In this document: piece after piece, positions 31,864 through 40,269 of the stretch | Position numbering within the stretch: position 1 is the stretch's first letter | How the letters are laid out: every line of letters begins with the position of its first letter | DNA from: an uncultured Sediminibacterium sp. | GTDB taxonomy: Bacteria > Bacteroidota > Bacteroidia > Chitinophagales > Chitinophagaceae | Length of the DNA: 64,000 bases | NCBI RefSeq assembly: GCF_946481145.1 | Contig: NZ_CAMLMJ010000009.1 | Span: 68,279 to 132,278 of the forward strand | Direction of reading: 5' to 3' | Made by a program: the position numbers and the translations under genes | Notes under the pieces: generated by a model | The model's input: the letters and a program-made list of their open reading frames with translations, nothing else | What the model was told of the DNA's origin: nothing | The model's database searches: none

Positions 31864-33579
31864 CTACGCAACCCTTCTTTGAAACATCTGAAAAATAACA
31901 CTCAATAATACTACTACCAAAGCACCCACCACATTCAACCATAAAAATCCAAGTCCGATAATATTGTATTTATCCAGCAGAAAACATGCAATCACAACAC
32001 ATTCTCCAAGAATGGCGGCGGCAAATACCGCATTTGCTTTTACTTGTTTCAGGTAGAATGCTACTAAAAATATACCCAATATCACCCCATAAAACAGGGA
32101 GCCCAATACATTCACCGCTTCAATAAGACTACCCATACCAGAGGCAAACTCTGCAGTGATGATACAGAATATACCCCATGCCAGTGTATAGTAACGCGAT
32201 TGTTTATACTCGCGGGCCGATTGTACAAGATTGCTATTATCACTTTCAATGCCCCTTAGCCTTTGATGAAAATCAATCATGGTACAGGATGCCAGCGAGT
32301 TCAATGCTGCTGCAATGGAACCCCAGGCCGCAAGAAAAATAATGGCAATCAATAATCCAACCAATCCTTTTGGTAAATAGTCGACCACAAAACGAAGAAA
32401 TATATAATTGGTATCGTTTGTATCTGACCCTGGACTTGCCTTAGCCAACACTTTTTTATACTTATCCTGAATGGTGACCAGTTTTTTCGCCCCAATGGTG
32501 ATACTGTCTTTATACAATTCATTCATTTCAATAGCATACAACTTGCTCCACTCCTGCTGTTTAAGTTGATGGGTATTGAATTCATTTTTCAAACCAGCCA
32601 GTTCATCTTTATAGCTTGTTTGCATGGCCTTTTCTTCCACCGCTTTATTAAAAAATACTGGTGATGGATTGAACTGATAAAAAGTAAATAATAAAGCTCC
32701 TAATAAAAGTATAAGAAACTGCATCGGCACTTTTACCAAACCATTCATCAATAACCCCACCCTGCTTTCTGTAGTATTTTTTGCAGTAAGGTATCTACCC
32801 ACTTGTGACTGGTCTGTACCGAAATAAGATAAGGCAAGAAAAAAACCACCAATTACACCACTAATAAGGTTATACCTGTCTTTCCAGTCGAACCCGTTTT
32901 CTGTTATCCCGGTTGTAATTACATTTAGTTTTCCTGTAGCACCACTAACTTTCAATGCTTCACTAAACCCAACTCCTTCAGGCAGATAATCAACTATCAG
33001 GTATCCGGCCACAAACATTCCGCCGAAGATGATTAATAACTGTAATTGCTGTGTATAGGCTACTGCTTTTGCTCCTCCGGTTACTGTATAAATTATCAGC
33101 ATGCCCCCCATAACTATATTCGTCCAGAATATATCCCAACCCATCAGCGACGACAGAATGATAGAGGGTGCGTATATGCTTATTCCAGTGGAAAGTCCAC
33201 GGGATAATAAAAACAGAAAGGAAGTAAAAGTTCTTGTTTTGAGATCAAATCTTTTTTCCAGAAACTCGTAGGCAGTAAAGAGCTTGAGTTTATTGAACAA
33301 AGGAACGAATGTGATACAAAGAATTATCATTGCCAATGGCAGACCAAAATAATATTGCACAAAGCGCATCCCATCTGTAAATGCCTGACCTGGAGCTGAT
33401 AAAAATGTAATGGCACTTGCCTGCGTACCCATGATGCTTAACAATACCAGGTACCAGGGCATAGTTCTATCGCTCAAAAAATATCCTTCGAGATTTTTGC
33501 TTGTCCTGCTCTTATATAAACCGTAGGTAATAATAGCCACCAATGTAACTACCAATACAATCCAGTCTGTTTTACTCAT
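31864..33579 (-). CDS. Sodium:solute symporter (SSS family)
   Basis: This integral inner-membrane transporter of 571 residues has about 13 predicted helices. It carries the SSS opening (DRTMPWYLVLLSIMGTQASAITFLSAPGQAF) and conserved small-residue helices. Family members couple Na+ entry to uptake of sugars, amino acids or sialic acid. A soluble insert of about 90 residues (roughly 315-400) lies between helices. The substrate is unknown, but it is the last gene of an operon with a PIG-L deacetylase, which points to an amino-sugar or glycoside (inference). Its ATG overlaps the stop of a 39-codon gene (ATGA). Confidence 0.92.
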   Translation of the reverse strand: MSKTDWIVLVVTLVAIITYGLYKSRTSKNLEGYFLSDRTMPWYLVLLSIMGTQASAITFLSAPGQAFTDGMRFVQYYFGLPLAMIILCITFVPLFNKLKLFTAYEFLEKRFDLKTRTFTSFLFLLSRGLSTGISIYAPSIILSSLMGWDIFWTNIVMGGMLIIYTVTGGAKAVAYTQQLQLLIIFGGMFVAGYLIVDYLPEGVGFSEALKVSGATGKLNVITTGITENGFDWKDRYNLISGVIGGFFLALSYFGTDQSQVGRYLTAKNTTESRVGLLMNGLVKVPMQFLILLLGALLFTFYQFNPSPVFFNKAVEEKAMQTSYKDELAGLKNEFNTHQLKQQEWSKLYAIEMNELYKDSITIGAKKLVTIQDKYKKVLAKASPGSDTNDTNYIFLRFVVDYLPKGLVGLLIAIIFLAAWGSIAAALNSLASCTMIDFHQRLRGIESDNSNLVQSAREYKQSRYYTLAWGIFCIITAEFASGMGSLIEAVNVLGSLFYGVILGIFLVAFYLKQVKANAVFAAAILGECVVIACFLLDKYNIIGLGFLWLNVVGALVVVLLSVIFQMFQRRVA

Positions 33580-33695
33580 GCGTAATTTTTAGTAAGCCAT
33601 TGAAAAAAAACAATCAGCCCGATAAGTACCAATAAGACCAGTAAATACCAGCCATTCCAGCTCTTAAAAAGGGGGATTTTTTCTTTGTTTTCCAT
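33576..33695 (-). CDS. Small single-pass membrane protein (39 aa)
   Basis: This reading frame encodes a hydrophilic start (MENKEKIPLFKSWNGW), one hydrophobic helix (YLLVLLVLIGLIVFF) and a short end (QWLTKNYA). Its stop codon overlaps the symporter start as ATGA, a strong sign of real, coupled translation. It sits between two clear operon genes. I know of no family name; it may be a partner or accessory of the symporter (inference from position). Confidence 0.7.
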   Translation of the reverse strand: MENKEKIPLFKSWNGWYLLVLLVLIGLIVFFQWLTKNYA

Positions 33696-33704
33696 TTGCT
33701 TAAA

Positions 33705-33848
33705 TTATCTGTTTCGAATTAAACTTCCTGCAAATAAACCGAGTGCCAATCCTATCAATAAACCGATACGAACATTTTTAATCAGTAATCCAAGTCCAAC
33801 TCCGATAATAACAATTGTAAATATTCCGATTTGTCTTCTTTGCTTCAT
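33705..33848 (-). CDS. Small two-helix membrane protein (47 aa)
   Basis: The frame begins MKQRRQIGIFTIVIIGVG and has two Gly-rich hydrophobic segments (about 8-22 and 28-43), ending SLIRNR. It starts 3 bases after the stop of the PIG-L gene and ends 9 bases before the next small gene, so it lies inside an operon. Function is unknown. The Gly-x-Gly helices and basic ends suggest an inner-membrane hairpin. It is short enough for ordinary gene callers to miss. Confidence 0.68.
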   Translation of the reverse strand: MKQRRQIGIFTIVIIGVGLGLLIKNVRIGLLIGLALGLFAGSLIRNR

Positions 33849-33851
33849 ACA

Positions 33852-36446
33852 TTAATGCTTAGGCATTGCGATAAGGTTTGCCAGTATTTTAAATGCCCCA
33901 GGATTACCTGCAGGTAATTGCCTGAACATCACCAAACTTACATAGGCGAAATTACCTTTCCCATGTGCTGCTGTAATCAAGCTTCCACTGCTGGCTTTTT
34001 CTCCCTTGTCGTTCATCGATAATGGAGCCTGATAACGGCTATCTGCCTGATCAGCCTGATAGGTACTACGCTCTTGTACCCAATCATAAAAATCGGCATC
34101 CGTTATTTTATTGGGTGTATTTAATACAGGATGATCCGGCAAAGCAAACCTAACTTCTGCATCTTCCTCAGTAACACGATTGGTTGAAATCTGGAAGGGG
34201 TATGGACCTATTTTAGGTGATGGAACTCCTCCCTGGTTTCGGTTATATTGAACAATCAGGTTGCCTCCATTTTCAACATAGCGCATCATCACATCATATT
34301 TTCCGGTAAGCCAGTCGTGCAGGTTATATGCACGTACTCCGGTAATAATTGCATCGAACTGATTGAGGTTCTCATTGGTTAAATCAGCATCATCTAATTC
34401 TTTCACTTCATAGCCTAATTGTCTGAGTGCTTCTGGTATTACATCTCCTGATCCAGGTATATAACCCACTTTTTTACCTTTTACCTTAATTTCTTCTTTT
34501 ACTATTTTGATGTGATCACGAAACGCGTAATTGATATTGGGTATATGATCATAACGAATAGACTTAAAATAATCTGAAAAGTTCAGGGTTTTTCCTTGTG
34601 GCGATATAATAGACATAGTAGCTTCAAGATATTGTGCTGCTGCGTTAGGATTATATACTGTAGCAAGTGGAATATCGATGATTTCACGTTGTCCTTTTAC
34701 ATAATCTCTTTTCTCCCGGCTGATTACAGGTTTAATTTTTTCCTGTCTGATATTCAGGGATGTGGTGACTTGTTTCTGCGAGAAATTTGAGCGGTAAACA
34801 ACATGCAACATTGAATCTGCCCTGTTTTTGCCATTCTCTTCTTTTACATTCAACAATACCACTGAAGGACTCATATACAATTCTATGTTTGGCACAATGA
34901 TAAAGGGCTGGTATAACTCGCCTCTTTCGGCATCTACATATTTATACATGACTGGTCTTTGAACCTGGAATTTCACTCCTTCGATTTCAATATCGAACCA
35001 TACGGTAAATAAAGGATCGTTCCAGGCTTTGCCGATCTCTTGCTGGTCTTCAACCACAAACATGCCATCGGTAGTTTTTGTTTTGCGAAGCCAGTAGGGC
35101 TGGGTCTGGTCTGAACCTTTGTCAGGAATGAGTATATGCGTGTATTGGTAATTTTTATTTTTTTCTGCCACCTGCATCACCACTGAATCTTTTTGTCGAT
35201 CAAACCGCATAGATCTGATGGTTAGGTTTACATCGCTTCTTTTATTCACAAAAAAATTGACCTTTACGCTATCTCCCATCAAGGCTGTTTCCTGTTGTGT
35301 AAAAGCTTCAGCAAATAACCCGGACGCATACTCAATAATTTCCTGTATCTCCTTTAGTTTCTGGGTTCTCCATGGGCCTGACGGCAATTTGCTCATCATT
35401 ACTTTATATACCTGTACCAATTGCGGAACAGATTTCTCGGGTTTCCTGAAATCGTATTGCGCCAGTATATCATCAATGCCATGTTGAATTTGCGCAAGTG
35501 GAGAATCTATTGACAACTGTATGGTTGTCTCTTTACCAGACCCATTTGTAAACACAACTGTTTTATCATGTTTAAGCCTTGACCAGCCTGTATTAATTCC
35601 ATCCATGAGGTCTGATACAGCAGAATCACCGGCGACATGTGCAAAATATTCAAATACCTCCCCTCTGCGTCTTGGCCGACCCTCCGCCTGACTTTTATGC
35701 ATGCTTCTTGCTTCTCCTCCCAGTTCACCATAACTTTTGCCAAGTAATGGATTATAAGCGCCAACTTCTATTTTTAATTGATTTTCGCTGATTGTATTGT
35801 TTCTTCCAAAATTGAAAGTGTTCCACAATAACCTTTTGGCGCGCCATGGTTTTAAGCCGTATCTAAACTGTTCCGGAAACTTTGTACTGTCTGCTGCAGC
35901 CTTATACGCTTCTTCTGCAATGATTGCAGATGCGGCATGGTGACCATGTCCGGCCCTTGCATCAGGCGGGAACCTTGCAATAATGATATCAGGTTGTAAT
36001 GATCGTATCATCCATACTGCATCAGCCAACACCTCTGTTCGGTTCCAAACCCTTAATGCTTCCTCAGAACTTTTACTGAATCCAAATTCATATGCCCTGG
36101 TGAAATACTGTTCAGATCCATCAATGGCTCTAGCGGCAAGCAGCTCCTGAGTCCTGATCATGCCTAATTCAATCCCCTGTTCAGGACCAATCAGGTTTTG
36201 TCCACCGTCACCTCTTGTAAGACTTAAGTATGCGGTTCGATATAGCTTTTCTTTTGCGAGATAAGGTAAAAGACCGTTGTTTTCATCGTCTGGATGTGCT
36301 GCCAGATACAAAACAGAGCCAAGTACATTCAATTTCTTGATCTGCTGGTAAATATCTGCGGCATTTGCCGTAACAGGTACGATCTGACCATAGATAATGC
36401 TAAAACCCAGCAACCCCGATAAAAGCAGTATACATTTTTTTTTCAT
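33852..36446 (-). CDS. Exported PIG-L family deacetylase with C-terminal extension
   Basis: PIG-L proteins are zinc amidases that remove acetyl groups from N-acetylglucosaminyl compounds. After a signal peptide ending near IYGQ, the catalytic domain shows the metal motif AHPDDE (residues 50-55) and a second site, GHGHH (166-170). The 864-residue protein is far longer than a PIG-L domain (about 230 aa). The rest has beta-rich regions and, near residues 650-800, a Rossmann-like class I GATase-fold segment (PGSGDVIPEALRQLGYEV, then ENGGNLIVQYNRNQ). Followed by two tiny membrane genes and a symporter, it probably frees a substrate in the periplasm for uptake (inference). Confidence 0.88.
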   Translation of the reverse strand: MKKKCILLLSGLLGFSIIYGQIVPVTANAADIYQQIKKLNVLGSVLYLAAHPDDENNGLLPYLAKEKLYRTAYLSLTRGDGGQNLIGPEQGIELGMIRTQELLAARAIDGSEQYFTRAYEFGFSKSSEEALRVWNRTEVLADAVWMIRSLQPDIIIARFPPDARAGHGHHAASAIIAEEAYKAAADSTKFPEQFRYGLKPWRAKRLLWNTFNFGRNNTISENQLKIEVGAYNPLLGKSYGELGGEARSMHKSQAEGRPRRRGEVFEYFAHVAGDSAVSDLMDGINTGWSRLKHDKTVVFTNGSGKETTIQLSIDSPLAQIQHGIDDILAQYDFRKPEKSVPQLVQVYKVMMSKLPSGPWRTQKLKEIQEIIEYASGLFAEAFTQQETALMGDSVKVNFFVNKRSDVNLTIRSMRFDRQKDSVVMQVAEKNKNYQYTHILIPDKGSDQTQPYWLRKTKTTDGMFVVEDQQEIGKAWNDPLFTVWFDIEIEGVKFQVQRPVMYKYVDAERGELYQPFIIVPNIELYMSPSVVLLNVKEENGKNRADSMLHVVYRSNFSQKQVTTSLNIRQEKIKPVISREKRDYVKGQREIIDIPLATVYNPNAAAQYLEATMSIISPQGKTLNFSDYFKSIRYDHIPNINYAFRDHIKIVKEEIKVKGKKVGYIPGSGDVIPEALRQLGYEVKELDDADLTNENLNQFDAIITGVRAYNLHDWLTGKYDVMMRYVENGGNLIVQYNRNQGGVPSPKIGPYPFQISTNRVTEEDAEVRFALPDHPVLNTPNKITDADFYDWVQERSTYQADQADSRYQAPLSMNDKGEKASSGSLITAAHGKGNFAYVSLVMFRQLPAGNPGAFKILANLIAMPKH

Positions 36447-36517
36447 ACGACAGGAATGGTGCTAACGAAGATAAAGGCTGGAAGATGATATGCCGCACCA
36501 TTTATAGAAAAAATCAA

Positions 36518-36593
36518 AGCTTGCAGTTATTGCTTCAAGCTGCGGGCTGCAAGCTACACGCCTTGATTGGTGCTTATTTTAGGCTTTCTGCTG
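36518..36593. repeat. Composite repeat with heptamer core, copy B
   Basis: AGCTTGCAG pairs with CTGCAAGCT (36518-36526 / 36547-36555) around further GCTTCAA-type units. The blocks GCCTTGATTGGTGC and GGCTTTCTGCT follow and match copy A (31768-31798) in inverse orientation. Intergenic, between the PIG-L and hydrolase genes. Confidence 0.6.
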
Positions 36594-36609
36594 TTATTGG
36601 CATAAATAA

Positions 36610-36640
36610 TAGGGTTTGCAAATTTGTTTTGCAAACCCTA
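36610..36640 (-). terminator. Hairpin between hydrolase and PIG-L genes
   Basis: A perfect 13-bp stem TAGGGTTTGCAAA / TTTGCAAACCCTA with a 5-base loop. The T-run after it is weak (TATTATTTATG on the minus strand), so termination is likely but not certain. Confidence 0.55.
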
Positions 36641-36702
36641 CTTAAAAGAAATATTCCATTACCACATTTACGCTTGTTCATATTTTAATTAATAATAAAA
36701 AA

Positions 36703-36737
36703 AGCTTGCAGCCTGAAGCTTGTGGCCTGCAGCTATT
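36703..36737 (-). repeat. Heptamer array starting at the hydrolase stop codon
   Basis: On the minus strand the TAA stop is followed at once by TAGCTGC AGGCCAC AAGCTTC AGGCTGC AAGCTTT. The units match the core of copies A and B, and a T-run follows. Confidence 0.65.
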
Positions 36738-37602
36738 AAAGCTTCAACAACACCGCCCTTACAGCCCTATAATGGCTCCAGGGTATGAAATGGTTTGCAC
36801 CGGGGAGTGTTAAGGTGTCGATGCTACGGGCATTTTTAAATTGTTTAACAGCGTAGTCGAGGTTGGCATAAGGTACAAGAATGTCTTTGTTGCCATGCAC
36901 AACAAATATTCTTGAGCGCACATTACCCATTTTTGGCGCAAGTAATTTGAGGTCTTTTTTCAGGAACCATAATTCCTCATTGGATGGCCGCATTGCTCCC
37001 GGTACTAAAAATTTAAGTGGATTATTCATGAATAAAGGGCGCCATCTTTCTGGCGTTTCCAATGCCGGATCAATTGAACCGGCAAGTATAACTAATGCAT
37101 CGAAATAATCTGGTCTGTCAACGGCCATCTGAACAATCAAAGGACCACCAAGGGAATGTCCCACGAGGTAAACAGGGCGGTGATTCTCTTCTTTAACAAA
37201 AAGCGCATTGATGATCATCGATTGGTCCTGCAGGTTCAATGCATCCCTAAAATCACTGTATCCAAAACCTGGTCGATCAACAGAAATCATCCTGTATTTC
37301 CGGAGTAATAAAGAATCGCGCATATAGCTTTCGAAAGCATCCCATGAACCGGGCGAACCATGAACGAATACAATGGTTGGGAGACTATCATTCCCAGTTT
37401 TCACATAATGCAATGTTCGTCCATTTACTTTCAGTCTTTGGATATCCAGGGGAACGCCAGCTTTTCTGAATTTCTCTAAAGCGGTTTCATCACTCATCCT
37501 GAATTTCATGCAACTCTCCCCTACTATTACCCATGTCAACAGTACCAGCACTAAAACAACCCCGGTTGTTTTCATAACCTTTTTAAATTTTTTCTGACGC
37601 AT
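36736..37602 (-). CDS. Membrane-anchored alpha/beta hydrolase
   Basis: An N-terminal helix (about residues 11-27) anchors or exports the 288-residue protein. The fold shows an oxyanion-hole motif HGSPGSWDAF, the nucleophile elbow GHSLGG with Ser150, Asp240 in HGNKD and His271 in GANHF. This catalytic triad fits an esterase, lipase or related hydrolase. The substrate is unknown. A second ATG nine codons in (MKTTGVV) is an equally good start, and better if the promoter lies after the terminator that ends at 37609, only 7 bases upstream of the first ATG. Confidence 0.88.
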   Translation of the reverse strand: MRQKKFKKVMKTTGVVLVLVLLTWVIVGESCMKFRMSDETALEKFRKAGVPLDIQRLKVNGRTLHYVKTGNDSLPTIVFVHGSPGSWDAFESYMRDSLLLRKYRMISVDRPGFGYSDFRDALNLQDQSMIINALFVKEENHRPVYLVGHSLGGPLIVQMAVDRPDYFDALVILAGSIDPALETPERWRPLFMNNPLKFLVPGAMRPSNEELWFLKKDLKLLAPKMGNVRSRIFVVHGNKDILVPYANLDYAVKQFKNARSIDTLTLPGANHFIPWSHYRAVRAVLLKL

Positions 37603-37608
37603 GGTATT

Positions 37609-37646
37609 TAAAAAAGGCCGTCCAGTTAATTTGGGACGGCCTTTTT
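37609..37646 (-). terminator. Intrinsic terminator after the M14 peptidase gene
   Basis: A 13-bp stem AAAAAGGCCGTCC / GGACGGCCTTTTT with a 10-base loop starts 3 bases after the stop codon. It separates this gene from the hydrolase gene immediately downstream. Confidence 0.9.
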
Positions 37647-37648
37647 AT

Positions 37649-40147
37649 TTATTGTCCTACAAGGAAAACAGCATTTGCCATTAAAAGTTTTCCATTCTCC
37701 CAGAAATTCCTGAACAATGGATTTTCAGCAAGAAAAACTACAGATCCTGAACCCATATTCTGCACACCGAACAGCATACCGTCTTTGAGTCTGTTTTTCA
37801 CTTTTGTTCCTGCAACGCCTGTTACGTAAGCTTCTTTTTTAAGCACGCCTACATTCCAGCCACCTTTCATAAACTCATACAGATTACCATCTTGTTTGAG
37901 TGTATAATAGAAGTCGGGATAACCAAATCCGAGTGGATGGGTATTATCAAGGTCAACTTTAAATATAGCCCCTGGAATCGCATTAGGTAAATAGGAGCGA
38001 TCTCTTTCACCATACTTTTTCACATCAACATAATCTCCTTTTTCTTCTTCTTTATCTGATTTTGTTTTCAATCCGAATTCAGCAGCCATGGCAGAAACAG
38101 AACCTTCCATGGCAATTATTTTACCACCACCACGCACAAAATCTTTTAATCGGTCAGCACCCGATTTTTCACCCAATGAGCGGAAATAGCCATCAGGAGC
38201 AATTATTACATTAAAATCTTTCAGGTTCATGCGTCCAAGATCACTTCCATTGATCAATGTAATTGGATAGTCGAGCATTCTTTCAAAATAATGCCATACT
38301 TCTCCTGCACCCAAAGAAGAGGCCTGATCGCCGGTTAATAAAGCTACTTTGGGAGCTTCACTGATGTTTTTAATATCTGAAGAACCAAAGTCTGCTCCCT
38401 GATCCATAAAGCCTGTTTCAACCACATCTGCCTGCACACCAAATTTCATACATGCACCATTGGTAATATCATTCCAATTAACAGTACCATTTCCTGTTTT
38501 AAGTACAATCAAAGTACCTCTGTCATAGTTTTTATTCTTATAACGGAATGGCTTTTCTGCAAAACGAACTTTAATATGCTGTTTCAGTAATTCAGCCAAT
38601 AGTTTGGCACTATTAAAAGAGGTATAAGGAATTAATAAACCATAGCTTGAATTCACTTTATTTACAACGGGTTGTTTCCAGTCGTTGCCCAAATCAAGTT
38701 TTTCTTTAACTGCATATCCTTTTACACCATAGGCATAGGGCAATGACCATGTTGTGATATCGTAGGTATTGGAATCATTCACAATTGTTTTTGGTTCCAG
38801 CAAAACCTTTGCCATCACAGCTTTTGGCTGGCAGGCACTTACTGCTATATTAAATCCTTCATCCGTAAAGTTTTCATCCTTTCCGGTAAAATAATTGAAG
38901 CCTCGGAAATTTTTATTGCTTACTGTTCCCCATTGAATACCATTTTTTTCAAGTAACTCAATAACCGGATTTAGTTTGTGTGGATCTGAAGCAGTTAATA
39001 CATAGGTCTTGTACTCCCCTACTTTACCGGACCTTCCATCATCAAAATATTTCTTAAACTCCGACATCAATTTCTCGTGATTACGGCTTGAAGTTTCAAC
39101 AGTTGATAACCCTGTAGTAAAATGATGCGTTGCCCTATCTACCAATGTAAGCGTATCCCCATCAGCAGTAACAACACCTAAACCACCCCTGCTATGTCCA
39201 CCCTGTTCATAGGTCATACCAATAGCCCCATTATAAATTGGGTAACTATCGCCATATGCAGGGTATAGCAAATCGAAACTTTCTTTGGTAAAAAACAACC
39301 AACCGTTTTTATCAAAATATGATGCATTATTTCTTCCAATCAGTTCCTGGAAGTCGCGTTGCCAGGTGGTAATTACTTCATGAAAAGGTTGAGCTGCAGG
39401 TGCAAAATAATAAGGTGAATTATATCCTTGTTCATGAAAATCAACATGGACCTGTGGCAGCCATGCGTTGTATTTTTTAATTCGTTGCTGTGTTTCTACC
39501 TGTGTTTGCCATGCCCAATCGCGGTTAAGGTCGAAATTATAGTGATTGCTACGACCACCTGGCCATGGCTCAGCATGTTCTCTTGCCATCGGATGTACAT
39601 TCATGTTATTTCCAACCATGGAATTAAACCAGTTAACATAGCGGTCGCGGCCATCCGGATTAATACAAGGATCAATAACAACGATGGTATTTTTTAACCA
39701 TTCTTTGGTTTGGGTATTGGCAGGATCAGTAAGAGCATGTATCATCAGTAATGCAGCTTCTGAAGAGGAAGGTTCATTACCATGTACATTATAACTGAGC
39801 CAAACAATACCTGGGGCTCCGTTTAATACTGGCGCGGCTTTATCTTTAGCTATGCCTGCCAGACGGAGATTATTTAATCGAATTGATTCCAGTTTTTGGA
39901 TATTTTCTGGCGTACCTACAAATGCCAACAGTAGTTCCCTTCCTTCGTTGGTAAGTCCGTATTGCTCAAGCTTAACCATGTCTGGTCTGGCTTTGGCAAC
40001 AGCATTGAAGTACTCAACAATTTTATGGTGTCTTGTATAACGTGTTCCGATTTTATATCCCAGGTAGGATTCAGGGCTCGGAACGTTTTGTGCAAAAGAT
40101 GCCGAAATAAGCATCAAAAAAGAAAGTAAGGAGATAATTGGTTTCAT
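37649..40147 (-). CDS. Exported M14-family zinc carboxypeptidase-like protein
   Basis: The 832-residue protein starts with a signal peptide ending SFAQ. The M14 catalytic domain has the zinc ligands in VHGNEPSSSE (His122, Glu125) and a later His in HVDFHEQG (about 238), plus DPCINPDGRDRY. The C-terminal third holds a GATase1-like segment (KVALLTGDQASSLGAGEVWHYFERML, then RGGGKIIAMEGSVSAMA). This matches a Bacteroidota group of large M14 proteins whose substrates are not known. It probably trims peptides in the periplasm. It is divergent from ggt, another peptide-processing exported enzyme. Confidence 0.9.
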   Translation of the reverse strand: MKPIISLLSFLMLISASFAQNVPSPESYLGYKIGTRYTRHHKIVEYFNAVAKARPDMVKLEQYGLTNEGRELLLAFVGTPENIQKLESIRLNNLRLAGIAKDKAAPVLNGAPGIVWLSYNVHGNEPSSSEAALLMIHALTDPANTQTKEWLKNTIVVIDPCINPDGRDRYVNWFNSMVGNNMNVHPMAREHAEPWPGGRSNHYNFDLNRDWAWQTQVETQQRIKKYNAWLPQVHVDFHEQGYNSPYYFAPAAQPFHEVITTWQRDFQELIGRNNASYFDKNGWLFFTKESFDLLYPAYGDSYPIYNGAIGMTYEQGGHSRGGLGVVTADGDTLTLVDRATHHFTTGLSTVETSSRNHEKLMSEFKKYFDDGRSGKVGEYKTYVLTASDPHKLNPVIELLEKNGIQWGTVSNKNFRGFNYFTGKDENFTDEGFNIAVSACQPKAVMAKVLLEPKTIVNDSNTYDITTWSLPYAYGVKGYAVKEKLDLGNDWKQPVVNKVNSSYGLLIPYTSFNSAKLLAELLKQHIKVRFAEKPFRYKNKNYDRGTLIVLKTGNGTVNWNDITNGACMKFGVQADVVETGFMDQGADFGSSDIKNISEAPKVALLTGDQASSLGAGEVWHYFERMLDYPITLINGSDLGRMNLKDFNVIIAPDGYFRSLGEKSGADRLKDFVRGGGKIIAMEGSVSAMAAEFGLKTKSDKEEEKGDYVDVKKYGERDRSYLPNAIPGAIFKVDLDNTHPLGFGYPDFYYTLKQDGNLYEFMKGGWNVGVLKKEAYVTGVAGTKVKNRLKDGMLFGVQNMGSGSVVFLAENPLFRNFWENGKLLMANAVFLVGQ

Positions 40148-40269
40148 ATATGCTAAAATGTGTTGTGAAAGTAGGGAAGAATACAGGTATCTGACAAGAA
40201 TCGGGTATTTTTTATCGACAGAAGGTGCTGAATGGATCAGGTCTCTGGTAAATGTGTTAATTTTCTGCC

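Noticed and set aside
31643..31901. Frames of 63-70 codons on both strands in the repeat region next to the symporter
   Set aside because: They read through the palindromic and heptamer repeats (LQLAACSMQ, KLQAAS). Such peptides arise from AGCTTGCA-type repeats and are not genes.
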